Below, one piece after another: positions 10,014 through 19,380 of a stretch of 64,000 bases of DNA. This stretch comes from Thermoleophilia bacterium (lineage in GTDB: Bacteria; Actinomycetota; Thermoleophilia; RBG-16-64-13): positions 794,501 to 858,500 of the forward strand of contig JAOSKU010000001.1 of the NCBI GenBank assembly GCA_027493445.1. Reading direction: 5' to 3'. Under the pieces are notes generated by a model, which saw only the letters and a program-made list of their open reading frames with translations, ran no database searches and was not told the DNA's origin. Every line of letters starts with the position of its first letter. Positions within the stretch are counted from its first letter, which is position 1. The position numbers and the translations under genes were made by a program.

Positions 10014-12763
10014 CTACGCCACCCTTTCCACTTTGACGGCCGCCACCTTCAGCTCGGGGATCTTGGCTATCGGATCGAGCACCGTGTTGGTCAACCGGTT
10101 GGCCGGCGCCTCCGCGTAGTGGAAGGGCATGAACACCAGTCCGGGGAGACCCGATCGGTGACCCAGGCCACCGGCTGGATGCTTCCGCGGCGGCTGGTCA
10201 CCTGCACCAGGCCCCCGTGCTCGATGCCCAGGCGCCTGGCGTCCTCGGGATTGATCTCGAGCCGACCGGTGGGAACCAACGCGTCCAAGCCCGGCGCCTG
10301 CCGCGACATGGTGCCGGTGTGATAGTGCACCAGCTCGCGGCCGGTGGTGAGTGTGAAGGGATACTCCTCATCAACGCCCTCGTCGGGTGCGGCGTACTCG
10401 AGGGCCGAGAAGAGCCCCCGCCCGCGGGCGAACTGCTGCGTGTGCAGGATAGGCGTACCCGGGTGCTCCTCCGTCGGGCAGGGCCATTGCAGACCACACA
10501 CGTCGGTCTGCTCGAACCGGGCGTCGGGAAGTACCTCCAGCCGCTCGTACGTGACCCCGCCATACTGGGGCGTGACCGCGGCGACTTCCTGCATGATGTG
10601 CTCGGGAGAGCGATAGTCCCAGCCGGCTCCCATACGGTTGGCCACCAGCTGGACGATCCGCCAATCCGGTAGCGTCCCCTCTCGCGGCTCGAGAGCTTTG
10701 CGCACCCGCTGGATGCGCCGCTCGGTGTTGGTGAAGGTGCCATCCTTCTCGGCGCTGGTGGTGGCCGGCAGGACCACGTCGGCGTACTCGGCCGTCTCGG
10801 TCAGGAAGATGTCCTGCACCACCAGGAACTCCACTTTCTTGAGCGACTCCTCCACGTGCTTCTGGTCGGGGTCGGAGAGAATGGGGTTCTCCCCCATGAT
10901 GTAGAGAGCGCGTATCTCACCCTCGTCCACCGCCCGCGTGATCTCCATGATGGTCTTGCCTTTGACGCGATCCTCCAGGGTCACGCCCCAGGCCGCCTCC
11001 ATCTTGGCGATGAGCTCGGGATTGTCAACCTTCTGGTAGCCGGTGAAGATATCGGGCAGGCCACCCATGTCGCAGGCGCCCTGCACGTTCGACTGCCCGC
11101 GGAGGGGGTTTACCCCGGTACCCGGCCGCCCGATGTTACCGGTGAGCATGGCCAGGTTGGCTACCGACAGCACGTTGTTGGTGCCCGTGTGGTGCTGGGT
11201 GATGCCCATGGCATAGATGATGTTGGCCGCCCCGGCCATGGCGTAGAGCTCGGCCGCCTTGCGGATATCGGCGGCCGGCACGCCGGTGATCGCAGCCGCT
11301 TCCTCGACGGTCATGTGGTTCAGCGACTCGCGGAAGGCCTCATAGTTATCGGTCCGCTCCGCGATGAACCCCTTGTCTTCCCAGCCCATATCCACGATAT
11401 GGCGCATCATGCCCTTGAGTAGAGCAACGTTCGTACCGGGCCGCAGCCGCAGGTGCAGGTGGGCCTTGCGGGCCAGGTCGATGCGCCTGGGGTCGGCCAC
11501 GATGAGGGTCTTACCCTCCCGAAGCGCTTTGACCACCTCCAGCGCCAGCACGGGGTGCGCTTCGGTGGTGTTCGAGCCGATGATGAAGATCACCTCGGCT
11601 TCATGGATGTCATTGATGGAGTTGGTCATCGCTCCACTGCCAAAGGCTGTCGCCAGACCGGCGACCGTGGAGCTGTGTCATAAACGGGCACAGTGATCGA
11701 TGTTGTTGGTGCCCAGCACCGCCCGCGTGAACTTCTGCAGCAGGTAGTTCTCCTCGTTCGTGCACTTAGCTGAAGCCAGGACGGCAAAGGCCTTGCCTCC
11801 GCTTTCCGACTTGATGCGCTTGAAGTTCTGCTCGATTCGGTCGAGGGCCACGTCCCAGGTCGTTTCGACGAGGTTCCCTTCCTCGTCACGCACCATCGGC
11901 GAGGTGATGCGCTCGTCGGAGTTCACGAACTCCATCCCGAAGCGCCCCTTCACGCAGAGGTTGCCGTTGTTGACCCCGCTGCCCACATCGGCGGTCACGC
12001 GGACCAGCTTGCCCCGGGAGGTGTGAAGAATCAGCTCACAACCCACGCCGCAGTACGGGCAGACCGTCCTGGTCTTCTCGGTCTGCCAGTGCCGGGCGGC
12101 GTAGCGGCTGCGCTTGTGGTTCAGCGCGCCCACCGGGCACGTACTGATGCACTGGCCGCACGACACGCAGCCGACCTCCTGCAGGGGTAGGTTGTAGGGC
12201 GTGTCGATGATGGTGTCGTAGCCTCGGTTGGTGAAGCCCCAACACCCGATGCCCATCACATCGCGGCAGATGCGTACGCACCGGCCGCAAAGGATGCAGC
12301 GGTTGGGGTTGCGGGCCACATTGGGATGGTCGTCACGGGTCTCGAAGTTGAGCGGTGTCCAGCCCCAGGGGCTCATGTTGACTTCGTATTCGTAGGCATA
12401 GTCCTGCAACCGGCAGTCGCCGGCGGCCTCGCAGACCGGGCAGTCGAGGGGGTGGTTGGAGAGCAGGAGCTCGAGCACGAACTTGCGCAGCCGCCTGATC
12501 TTGTCGGTGTGCGTCTGCACGACCATGCCGTCGTTCACTTTCGTGGCGCAGGCCGGAACCGGCCCGCGCGCTCCCTCGACCTCGACTAGACACAGCCGGC
12601 AGGCTCCATAGGGCTCCAGGCGGTCGTCGTGACACAGGGTGGGGATCTCTACTCCCATGGCCCGAGCCACCTGCAGCAACGTCTGCCCCGGGGCCGCCTT
12701 CACCTCCTGGCCGTTGACGGTCAGGGTGAGGGTCCGCTCCTCAGCTTCGCGGGCGATAGCCAT
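10014..12763 (-). CDS. fdhA: Formate dehydrogenase alpha subunit, selenocysteine-containing (one apparent frameshift)
   Basis: Catalytic subunit that reduces CO2 to formate (or the reverse) at a tungsto/molybdo-bis-pyranopterin centre, the first step of the methyl branch. The N-terminus is NuoG-like: a [2Fe-2S] motif (LCHDDRLEPYGACRLC), a His-Cys3 site and two [4Fe-4S] motifs (CILCGRCVRIC and CVSCGQCISTCP), followed by CPYCGVGCEL of the catalytic domain. An in-frame TGA at 11678-11680 in CARL-U-HSSTVAGLA encodes selenocysteine 362, with a SECIS hairpin directly after it. Near 10141-10146 one base appears to be missing; past it the conserved C-terminus (VFMPFHYAEAPANRLTN) continues in another frame to a TAG at 10014. 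Reconstructed length is 916 residues. The start ATG abuts the fdhB stop. Confidence 0.93.
11649..11680 (-). promoter_or_regulatory. UGA selenocysteine codon with bacterial SECIS hairpin
   Basis: The TGA (11678-11680 on the minus strand) is followed after 12 bases by a perfect six-base-pair stem (11660-11665 with 11649-11654) closing a GGTCT loop. The apical GGU and the spacing match the bacterial SECIS of formate dehydrogenases, which recruits SelB so that UGA is read as selenocysteine. The protein context CARL-U-H is the diagnostic site in this family. No selA, selB, selC or selD gene lies in this window. Confidence 0.9.
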
Positions 12764-14650
12764 CTACTGCCTCCTCACCGCGTCGAAACGACACTTCTCG
12801 TAGCACGCGCCACAACGGATGCAGATTTCCGGATCGATGATATGCGGCTCCTTCTTCTCGCCCGTGATAGCGTCCACCGGGCAGGCGCGGGCGCAAGCCC
12901 GACAACCCGTGCAGGCCTCGGCGTCGATCCAGTAGACGGTAAGCGCCGCGCAGGCTCCGGCCCTGCACTTGTGGTCGTAGATGTGCTCCTCGAACTCCTG
13001 CCGGAAGTACTTGAGTGAGGTGAGCACCGGGTTGGGGGCGGTGCCGCCCAGAGCGCAAAGCGAGCCGGCCTTGACGTTCTGCGCCAAATCCTCCAGCAGA
13101 GCGAGGTCGCCCGACTGCCCCTGACCCTCACAGATGCGCTCCAGAATCTCGAGCATGCGCTTGGTGCCGACACGGCAGGGGACACACTTGCCGCAGCTTT
13201 CGGCCTGCGTGAATTGCAGGAAGTACTTGGCCGTATCGACGATGCAGTTGTCGCCGTCGAGCACCACCATACCACCCGAGCCGACGATGGCCCCCGTCTG
13301 GTTGAGCTCCTCGTAGTCCACCCGGGTGTCAAGCAGCTCCTCGGGGAGGCACCCCCCGGAAGGGCCACCCATCTGCACAGCCTTGAACGGCTTGTCGTTC
13401 TTGATCCCGCCGCCGATCTTGAAGATCACCTCGCGCAGCGTCAGGCCCATGGGCACCTCGGCCAGACCCGAGCGCTTGACCTTGCCCGTGAGCGCAAAGA
13501 CCTTCGTGCCCTTGGACTTCTCGTGACCCCGGGCGGCGAAGGCCGGGGCTCCATTCGTGATGATCCAGGGCACGCAGGCCAGAGTCTCGACGTTGTTGAT
13601 GTTTGTTGGCCGAGCCCACAAGCCCGAGATCGCCGGGAAAGGCGGGCGCAAGCGGGGCATGCCCCTCTTGCCCTCGATGGACTGCATGAGCGCGGTCTCT
13701 TCTCCGCAGACGAAGGCCCCGGCGCCTTCCTTGATCTTGAGATGGAAGCGGAAATCCGTGCCCATGACGTTGCCGCCTACGAGCCCCCGCTCCTCCGCCT
13801 GTTTGAGCGCGATCTTGAGGCGCTTGATAGCCAGCGGGTACTCGGCGCGCACGTAGATGTAGCCTTCGGAGGCGCCGATGGCGTACCCGCCGATAGCCAT
13901 ACCTTCGAACACCACATGGGGATCACCTTCCAGGACGGACCGGTCCATGAAGGCTCCCGGGTCGCCCTCGTCGCCGTTGCAGATGAAGTACTTCTGCCCA
14001 TCCACCGAGGGAGCCTCAGCGGCGAACTTCCACTTCAGGCCGGTAGGGAAGCCGGCGCCTCCGCGACCGCGAAGACCGGAAGCGAAGATCTCCTCGTGGA
14101 CTTGGGTGGGCGTCATCTGGGTGAGCACCTTGTAGAGGCCCTGATAACCGCCTTCTTCCAGGTAGTCGTCGATGTCCTCGGGATCGATTTTTCCACAATG
14201 GCGCAGGACCAGGCGGTCCTGATACTGGTAGAACTCGTTGTGCGAGGTCGGCTGATCAGCGGAAAGGACGATCCACTTCTCTATCGGCTGGCCGCCAACG
14301 ATATGCTCCTCAATGATCTTGCGGACCATGGCCGGGGTCACCGTGCCGTAGGTGACCGTGCTCTCGCGGCCGTCCTTACGCAGGGTGACGTCCACCAGCA
14401 CATCCATGGCGCACATGCCCCTGCAGCCGGTGCCGGTGATCGACGAGCACGCGCCCTCGCACACGTCCTCCCGAGGCTTGACCACGCCGAAAACACCTGT
14501 GGCGGCCAAACCTTCCTCGAAGGCGGCAAGAACATCCTCACCGCCGGCGGCGATGCCGCCGGTCCCCAGGCAGATGCCGATCTCGACGTCGGGGGTCACT
14601 CGGCGCGGATGCACGGGGGCGGGTTTGCGGGGCGTCTCGGTGGCGCCCAT
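12764..14650 (-). CDS. fdhB: Formate dehydrogenase NuoF-like NAD(P)H-binding subunit
   Basis: A 628-residue flavoprotein resembling NuoF/HydB. An N-terminal thioredoxin-like [2Fe-2S] domain (about residues 25-125, with CEGACSS and GCRGMC) precedes the FMN/NAD-binding core (GLRGRGGAGFPTGLKW near residue 195; ICNGDEGDPGAF; CGEETALMQSIEGKRG). The SLBB region and the [4Fe-4S] site (ESCGKCVPCRVG) follow, and then two C-terminal ferredoxin clusters (CTGCRACARACP and CIRCGACYEKC). Together with FdhA and FdhC it should pass electrons between NAD(P) and the formate site. Similar three-subunit enzymes can bifurcate electrons with ferredoxin, but that is not shown here. It starts one base after the fdhC stop. 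Confidence 0.92.
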   Translation of the reverse strand: MGATETPRKPAPVHPRRVTPDVEIGICLGTGGIAAGGEDVLAAFEEGLAATGVFGVVKPREDVCEGACSSITGTGCRGMCAMDVLVDVTLRKDGRESTVTYGTVTPAMVRKIIEEHIVGGQPIEKWIVLSADQPTSHNEFYQYQDRLVLRHCGKIDPEDIDDYLEEGGYQGLYKVLTQMTPTQVHEEIFASGLRGRGGAGFPTGLKWKFAAEAPSVDGQKYFICNGDEGDPGAFMDRSVLEGDPHVVFEGMAIGGYAIGASEGYIYVRAEYPLAIKRLKIALKQAEERGLVGGNVMGTDFRFHLKIKEGAGAFVCGEETALMQSIEGKRGMPRLRPPFPAISGLWARPTNINNVETLACVPWIITNGAPAFAARGHEKSKGTKVFALTGKVKRSGLAEVPMGLTLREVIFKIGGGIKNDKPFKAVQMGGPSGGCLPEELLDTRVDYEELNQTGAIVGSGGMVVLDGDNCIVDTAKYFLQFTQAESCGKCVPCRVGTKRMLEILERICEGQGQSGDLALLEDLAQNVKAGSLCALGGTAPNPVLTSLKYFRQEFEEHIYDHKCRAGACAALTVYWIDAEACTGCRACARACPVDAITGEKKEPHIIDPEICIRCGACYEKCRFDAVRRQ

Positions 14651-14651
14651 G

Positions 14652-15218
14652 CTACGCCCCCTCCTCAGCGTCGTTCACGACTGCCTCGGCAACCGGGGCG
14701 CCGACTTCCTGGGCCGCGCGGAACTCCTTCACGGCGCCCACTGCCTTGTCGGGTGTGAGCTTGCCGTAGGTACGGTCGTTGATCATCATTACCGGAGCCA
14801 TCCCACATGCGCCCAGGCAGGCCACGCTCTCCAGCGTGAACATCATATCCGGCGTGTTCTCCCCGTCGCGGATGCCCAGATTCCGTTCCACCTCCTGCGA
14901 CACCAGGGGCGCGCCCGAGACGTGACAGGCCGTTCCATGACAGACGCGAATGACGTTCTTGCCGCGAGGGACCAGACGGAACTGGGCATAGAACGTGGCC
15001 ACGCCGAAGACCTGACTGAGGGGCTCCCCGAGCTCCTCCGCAACGCGCACCATGGCTTCCCTGGGCACATAGCCGTAAGCGGCTTGCGTCCCCTGCAGGA
15101 GCGGGATGAGCGTTCCTCTCTGTCCCCGATACTTCTCGAGCAGCTCCTCGAGAGGCGCTGCGTCGAACCCCCCCGCGTCAAGAGCGCTCACAGCGCTCTG
15201 GCCGACGCTCATGGGCAA
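14652..15218 (-). CDS. fdhC: Formate dehydrogenase NuoE-like [2Fe-2S] subunit
   Basis: 188 residues with a thioredoxin-like [2Fe-2S] fold of the NuoE/HydC family. The four ligand cysteines lie in VCHGTACH and SVACLGACGMAP. The family element YGYVPREA occurs near residue 55. NuoE partners the NuoF-like flavoprotein immediately downstream, so the two form the diaphorase arm of the formate dehydrogenase. The ATG at 15218 follows a GGAGG sequence. The gene name is by analogy, as the naming of these small subunits varies. Confidence 0.88.
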   Translation of the reverse strand: MPMSVGQSAVSALDAGGFDAAPLEELLEKYRGQRGTLIPLLQGTQAAYGYVPREAMVRVAEELGEPLSQVFGVATFYAQFRLVPRGKNVIRVCHGTACHVSGAPLVSQEVERNLGIRDGENTPDMMFTLESVACLGACGMAPVMMINDRTYGKLTPDKAVGAVKEFRAAQEVGAPVAEAVVNDAEEGA

Positions 15219-15235
15219 ACCTCCAGGTCTCGTGG

Positions 15236-16036
15236 CTATTTGAGCTCCGCGTCGCTCACAGAGTATAGCGACTGATTGCTAAGGGCCTTGATCAGCCTCA
15301 CAGTGCGCATCATCTCCTTGTCCAGCACATCGACGATGGCCGAGCTCATACCCACCGCCGCGAGCATGGCCGCGAAAACGTTGTTGATGGCCGGACGCAG
15401 CTGGTCGGGCGCCCCGTTGGAGATGTTGGAGAGACCGCAGGTGGTCTTGACCGGCGGGTCGAACATCTCGGGTAGCATCTTCAAGACCTCCTGCACGGCC
15501 ACCGCGTGCTGCTGGCCGACGTCGACACCAACGGGCAGGATGATGGGATCGACGTAGATCTTCTCATTCGGGATGCCGAGCTCGTTGGCCGCCAAGACCA
15601 GCTCGTAGGCGATCGCGACTCGCTCGTTCGCGTCGATGGGGATGGCCGCCCCCATGGTCAGGCCGATGATCTCGGTGCCGTACTTGGCAGCCAGGGGGAG
15701 GATGTTCTCCATCTTGTCGGGCTGCGCCGAGAACGAGTTGACGATCGGCTTGGGAAGACCCAGCTCTTGGCACTTGACCAAGCCGGCCTCCATGGCCACG
15801 TGGTTGGTGGTATCCAGACAGAAGGGGAGGTTGGTGACCTCGGCCACGCTCTCGACGACGAACTCCATCATCTTGTCGCCGTCCTTGCGGGCCGGCCCCA
15901 GGTTGATGTCGATGACGTCAGCACCGTTCTCCACGAGCCTCTTCGCCAGTTCCTGGATAGGCGCCTTGTCCCTCTCCTTCATGGCAGTACCGATCCGGGT
16001 GGTCATGACGTTGATGTTCTCGGCGATAACTAGCAC
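15236..16036 (-). CDS. acsE: 5-methyltetrahydrofolate:corrinoid/iron-sulfur protein methyltransferase
   Basis: 266 residues, the usual length of AcsE. It transfers the methyl group from methyl-tetrahydrofolate to cob(I)amide on the corrinoid protein AcsCD, linking the methyl and carbonyl branches. A pterin-binding (DHPS-like) barrel is indicated by GADVIDINLGPA near residue 40 and the following conserved Asp and Asn positions (LDTTN; NSFSAQPDK). I chose the GTG at 16036 (MLVIAENINV), which has AAAGGAGG four bases upstream; the longer reading has no sensible N-terminus. The start overlaps the 3' end of lipA by seven bases. Confidence 0.95.
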   Translation of the reverse strand: MLVIAENINVMTTRIGTAMKERDKAPIQELAKRLVENGADVIDINLGPARKDGDKMMEFVVESVAEVTNLPFCLDTTNHVAMEAGLVKCQELGLPKPIVNSFSAQPDKMENILPLAAKYGTEIIGLTMGAAIPIDANERVAIAYELVLAANELGIPNEKIYVDPIILPVGVDVGQQHAVAVQEVLKMLPEMFDPPVKTTCGLSNISNGAPDQLRPAINNVFAAMLAAVGMSSAIVDVLDKEMMRTVRLIKALSNQSLYSVSDAELK

Positions 16037-16959
16037 AAGTCCTCCTTTGACTCTCGGATTCTCCCAGCCCCCTGACGGCGAAAACCCTCCTCCGCCCGAT
16101 AGGAGCTGCGCACGAACGGCGCTGCCTCCACCTGCAGACCGCACTTCTCTCCATACTCACGGTACTCTTCGAATCGAGCGGGGTGCACGTACTCGATCAC
16201 CGGCAGGTGCTCGCGGCTAGGCCGCAAGTACTGCCCGATGGTCACCAGCGCAACGCCGGCGTCAACCGCATCTGTGAGGAGGCGGCGCACTTCCTCGGCG
16301 GTCTCACCCAGTCCCACCATCAAGCCGGTCTTGACCACACTGCCGCCGCACTCGGCGGCGTAGCGCAGCACGTCGAGCGAGCGCCCGTAGTCGGCCTGGG
16401 GCCGTACCCTCAGGTAGAGGCGGGGCACGGTTTCCACGTTGTGGTTGAAGACCTCGGGAGCCTCGTTCAGCACCAAGTCCAGGGAATGCCGAGACCCCAG
16501 GAAGTCGGGCACCAGCACCTCCACCGTAGCGTGCGGAAGGCGCTCCCTCAAGGCCTGCATGGTGGCCACGAAGTGGCCCGCCCCTCCGTCCGGCAGGTCG
16601 TCGCGGGTCACCGAGGTAACCACCACGTGGCGCAGCCCCATCGTGGCGGCGGCGGCCGCCACCTGCTCTGGCTCATCCGGGTCCAGCGGGCCCGGACGCC
16701 CGCTCTCCACGCTGCAGAATGGGCAGTCGCGGGTGCACGAGCCGCCCATGATAAGGAAGGTGGCCGTGCCCCGCTCGAAGCACTCGCCCTTGTTCGGGCA
16801 CCTGGCGCTCTCGCAGACGGTGTGCAACCGGCGGGCGCGGAGGAGGGTCTCCATCTCCCTCATGGCCGCAGCCTTCGGCAACGGCTTCTTGAGCCAAGCC
16901 GGCTTGGGCCCCGGACCTTCTGGGCCCTGCTTGGGCATGGTGTCGTTAGCCGTGCTCAT
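16030..16959 (-). CDS. lipA: Lipoyl synthase (radical SAM)
   Basis: About 309 residues. It inserts two sulfur atoms into protein-bound octanoyl groups to form lipoyl cofactors. The auxiliary cluster cysteines lie in CESARCPNKGEC and the radical SAM cysteines in CTRDCPFC. The C-terminal RSSY element that ligates the auxiliary cluster is also present. The ATG at 16959 follows a GAGG sequence. Its place between lpdA and acsE in the Wood-Ljungdahl run suggests lipoylation of a glycine cleavage H protein that shares methylene-THF with the pathway, but no gcvH or gcvP lies in this window. Confidence 0.94.
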   Translation of the reverse strand: MSTANDTMPKQGPEGPGPKPAWLKKPLPKAAAMREMETLLRARRLHTVCESARCPNKGECFERGTATFLIMGGSCTRDCPFCSVESGRPGPLDPDEPEQVAAAAATMGLRHVVVTSVTRDDLPDGGAGHFVATMQALRERLPHATVEVLVPDFLGSRHSLDLVLNEAPEVFNHNVETVPRLYLRVRPQADYGRSLDVLRYAAECGGSVVKTGLMVGLGETAEEVRRLLTDAVDAGVALVTIGQYLRPSREHLPVIEYVHPARFEEYREYGEKCGLQVEAAPFVRSSYRAEEGFRRQGAGRIRESKEDLC

Positions 16960-17002
16960 ACCTCTGCCTTCGCGGGCGGCGCCTCCGCCCTCCGCAGGTT
17001 CC

Positions 17003-18397
17003 TCAACTGGCGACATGCACCGATTCGCCGTGGACGTCGTGAGCCGCTTCCATGAGGGCCTCGCCGATCGTCGGATGGGCGTGGATGGTATCGCCCACCT
17101 CCCTCACCGTGAGCCCATTCCTCACGGCTACGGCGATCTCGTGGATGAGATCGGTCACGTGCGGCCCCATCATATTCGCACCGATGACCTTGTCGGTCTT
17201 CTGGTCGGCGATGATCTGGATGTAGCCTTGAGCTTCTCCGATCGCGAGCGCCTTGCCGGCCGCCCCCAGGCGGAAAGTGCCGGTGACGGGCTCATAGCCC
17301 TCGTCGCGCGCCTGGTCCTCGGTGAGACCTACGCTGGCGATCTCGGGCAGGGTGTAGATGCAGCTGGGCACCACGTGCAGGTCGCGCTCTTGGCTGCCGC
17401 CCAGGCAGTTCTCCACAGCCACCAGCCCCTCGTACGAGGCCACGTGGGCCAGCAAGATGCCGCCGTTCACGTCTCCGATGGCGTAGACGTTCTTGACGTT
17501 GGTCTCGAGTTTGTCATTCACCTTGATGTAGCCCCGGCCGTCGGTCTCGACCCCTAGCGTGTCGAGGCCTATGCCCTGAGTGTTCGGCTGGCGGCCGATG
17601 GAGACCAGCATCTTCTCGGCGGTGATCTGCTGGCCGCCTTCGATGTTTGCCGTGATGTGATCGCTGGCGTACTCGGCAATACCATCGACCTTTGTCTTCA
17701 GGAGCACCTCGATACCCTTCTTCTTGAAGATGCCCTGGAACTGCTTGGCCAGCCTCTTGTCCTCCAGGGGCAGCATCTGGGGCATCATCTCCACCATAGT
17801 GATCTTCGTGCCCAGCTCCGAGAAGACGCTGGCGAACTCGCACCCGATGACTCCCGCCCCGATGACCAGGAGCGTCTCGGGGATCTCGGTCAGCTCGAGG
17901 GCGCTCGTCGACGTGAGCACCGTGGGCTGATCGAAGTCGAAGAAGGGGAGTCGGGCCGGCTCGGAACCGGTGGCGATGATGGTCGTGTCTGCCTCCAGGG
18001 TCTGGGTGCCCTCCTCGGTCACGGCCTCCACCTTGCCCGGGCCGGCCAGCCTCCCGTGACCTTTCACCAGCTTGACCCTATTCTTCTTGAACAGGACTCC
18101 GACGCCATCGCGCAGCGTCTTCGCGATCTCATTCTTGCGTTCCATCATGCGGGTGAAATCCGGCACGATCTCGCCCGCGACTGAGAAGCCGAACTCGGAA
18201 CCCGACCGGGCCTTGTGCAAAGCCTCGACGCTCCCCAAGAGGGACTTTGTGGGGATGCAGCCCCGGTTGAGGCACGTACCGCCCAGTAGGTCCTTTTCCA
18301 CCACGGTCACGTCGGCGCCGCGTTGCGCCGCCCGGATGGCAGCCACGTAGCCGCCCGGCCCGCCGCCGATGATGACTATCCTCGTCGCATCGCCCAA
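17003..18397 (-). CDS. lpdA: Dihydrolipoamide dehydrogenase
   Basis: 464 residues, a typical E3/L-protein flavoenzyme that oxidises dihydrolipoyl groups with NAD. The FAD motif IIGGGPGGYVAAIRA starts near residue 9, the redox disulfide lies in GGTCLNRGCIPTK, the NAD motif is VIGAGVIGCEFAS, and the catalytic His-Glu pair lies in HAHPTIGE near the C-terminus. lpdA is also found in CODH/ACS clusters of clostridial acetogens, where it is linked to the glycine cleavage system. A GC-rich hairpin separates it from metF upstream. Confidence 0.95.
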   Translation of the reverse strand: MGDATRIVIIGGGPGGYVAAIRAAQRGADVTVVEKDLLGGTCLNRGCIPTKSLLGSVEALHKARSGSEFGFSVAGEIVPDFTRMMERKNEIAKTLRDGVGVLFKKNRVKLVKGHGRLAGPGKVEAVTEEGTQTLEADTTIIATGSEPARLPFFDFDQPTVLTSTSALELTEIPETLLVIGAGVIGCEFASVFSELGTKITMVEMMPQMLPLEDKRLAKQFQGIFKKKGIEVLLKTKVDGIAEYASDHITANIEGGQQITAEKMLVSIGRQPNTQGIGLDTLGVETDGRGYIKVNDKLETNVKNVYAIGDVNGGILLAHVASYEGLVAVENCLGGSQERDLHVVPSCIYTLPEIASVGLTEDQARDEGYEPVTGTFRLGAAGKALAIGEAQGYIQIIADQKTDKVIGANMMGPHVTDLIHEIAVAVRNGLTVREVGDTIHAHPTIGEALMEAAHDVHGESVHVAS

Positions 18398-18421
18398 GAT
18401 GGGTCCTCCCTCTAGCTCCCC

Positions 18422-18448
18422 GGGCGCGGCTCGGGCCGAGCCGCGCCC
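18422..18448. terminator. Strong hairpin between metF and lpdA
   Basis: Two perfect 12-base arms (18422-18433 and 18437-18448) enclose a three-base loop. It lies downstream of metF and upstream of lpdA, both on the minus strand. There is no T-tract, so it may attenuate or protect the transcript rather than end it. Confidence 0.5.
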
Positions 18449-18467
18449 CGAACGGTCTTCGTCGCGC

Positions 18468-18480
18468 CTAGCAGGCTGCC
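18468..18480. repeat. Short copy of the stop-codon-associated repeat end
   Basis: The 13 bases CTAGCAGGCTGCC match the terminal segment of the palindromic repeat at 46988-47156 and lie directly after the metF stop codon (TAA at 18482-18484). This is the smallest of the four sites and could be a remnant or a chance match. Confidence 0.4.
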
Positions 18481-18481
18481 G

Positions 18482-19378
18482 TTAAATGAGGCCGGCCATG
18501 CGGAGGATGTCGGGAACGATCTCCTCCTTGCCGATGGCCATGATGTGCACACCGTCGCACACGTTGTTGTCCATGCAGAACCGGATGTGCCGCGCGCAGA
18601 TCTCCATGCCTTTGTGCAAGGCCTCCTCCTTGGGCACGGAGGCCATCTCTTCCAGCAGGTCGTCGGGCACGAACACACCGGGCACGAACTTGTTCATATA
18701 CTTGGCCATGCCCACGCTGGTGAGCACCACCAGGCCGGCCATCATCTTGACGTCCTGGCCTTCGGTCACGCCCCGAGCGTACTCCATGAACCGCTGGAAA
18801 TTGTCCATGTCGTAGACGGCCTGGGTCTGGAAGAACTGCGCGCCGGCCTCGACCTTCTTTTCGAACTTGAGCTTCTGCGGCTCGATGGGGTCGGACTCCG
18901 GGGTGACCACAGCGCCGATGTAGAAGTCGGTGCTGCCTTGCAGCTCGTTGCCGGCCCAGTCGAAGCCTTCGTTCATCTTCTTGACGGCTTGGATCAGCTG
19001 CACCGACTCGAAGTCGTACACTTCCTTGGCGTCTTTGTGGTCACCCACGCTCACGTGGTCGCCCGTGAGGGCCAGCACGTTGCGGATGCCGAGAAAGTGC
19101 GCCGAGAGCAGATCGTTCTGGATGGCCAGGCGGTTGCGGTCGCGGCAGGTCACCTGGTAGATGGCATCGCCCCCTCGGGTGACGATCTCGTGCGAGACGG
19201 CCATCGACCCCAGACGCAACACGGCGCTTTGGTTGTCGGTCACGTTCAGACCGTCGACCAGGTCCTTCAACAGATCGATGTGATGCACCATCTCGCGGAC
19301 GTCGGTGCCCTTGGGCGGGCCGATCTCCCCCGAGACGACGAATTTGCCGCTCTCGCAGGCCTCCCGGTACCTAGCCAT
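18482..19378 (-). CDS. metF: Methylenetetrahydrofolate reductase
   Basis: 298 residues, MTHFR fold (FAD-binding TIM barrel). It reduces methylene-THF to methyl-THF in the methyl branch. Visible family features include the N-terminal VSGEIGPPKG (catalytic Glu region), VTCRDRNRLAI and LTGDHVSVGDH (flavin contact), and FFQTQAVYD. The gene lies three bases downstream of metV, matching the two-subunit MetFV enzyme of acetogens. No Rnf, Hdr or Mvh partner gene, which supply electrons in other acetogens, is nearby, so the electron donor is unknown. Confidence 0.94.
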   Translation of the reverse strand: MARYREACESGKFVVSGEIGPPKGTDVREMVHHIDLLKDLVDGLNVTDNQSAVLRLGSMAVSHEIVTRGGDAIYQVTCRDRNRLAIQNDLLSAHFLGIRNVLALTGDHVSVGDHKDAKEVYDFESVQLIQAVKKMNEGFDWAGNELQGSTDFYIGAVVTPESDPIEPQKLKFEKKVEAGAQFFQTQAVYDMDNFQRFMEYARGVTEGQDVKMMAGLVVLTSVGMAKYMNKFVPGVFVPDDLLEEMASVPKEEALHKGMEICARHIRFCMDNNVCDGVHIMAIGKEEIVPDILRMAGLI

Positions 19379-19380
19379 GC

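Noticed and set aside
11678-11680. TGA in fdhA treated as a stop that splits the gene
   Set aside because: The protein context CARL-U-H and the SECIS hairpin show selenocysteine insertion.
13214-14758. Long plus-strand open reading frame opposite fdhB
   Set aside because: It is antisense to a gene with clear domains, and its translation (Gly, Ala, His and Val-rich) has no family features. High GC content creates such frames.
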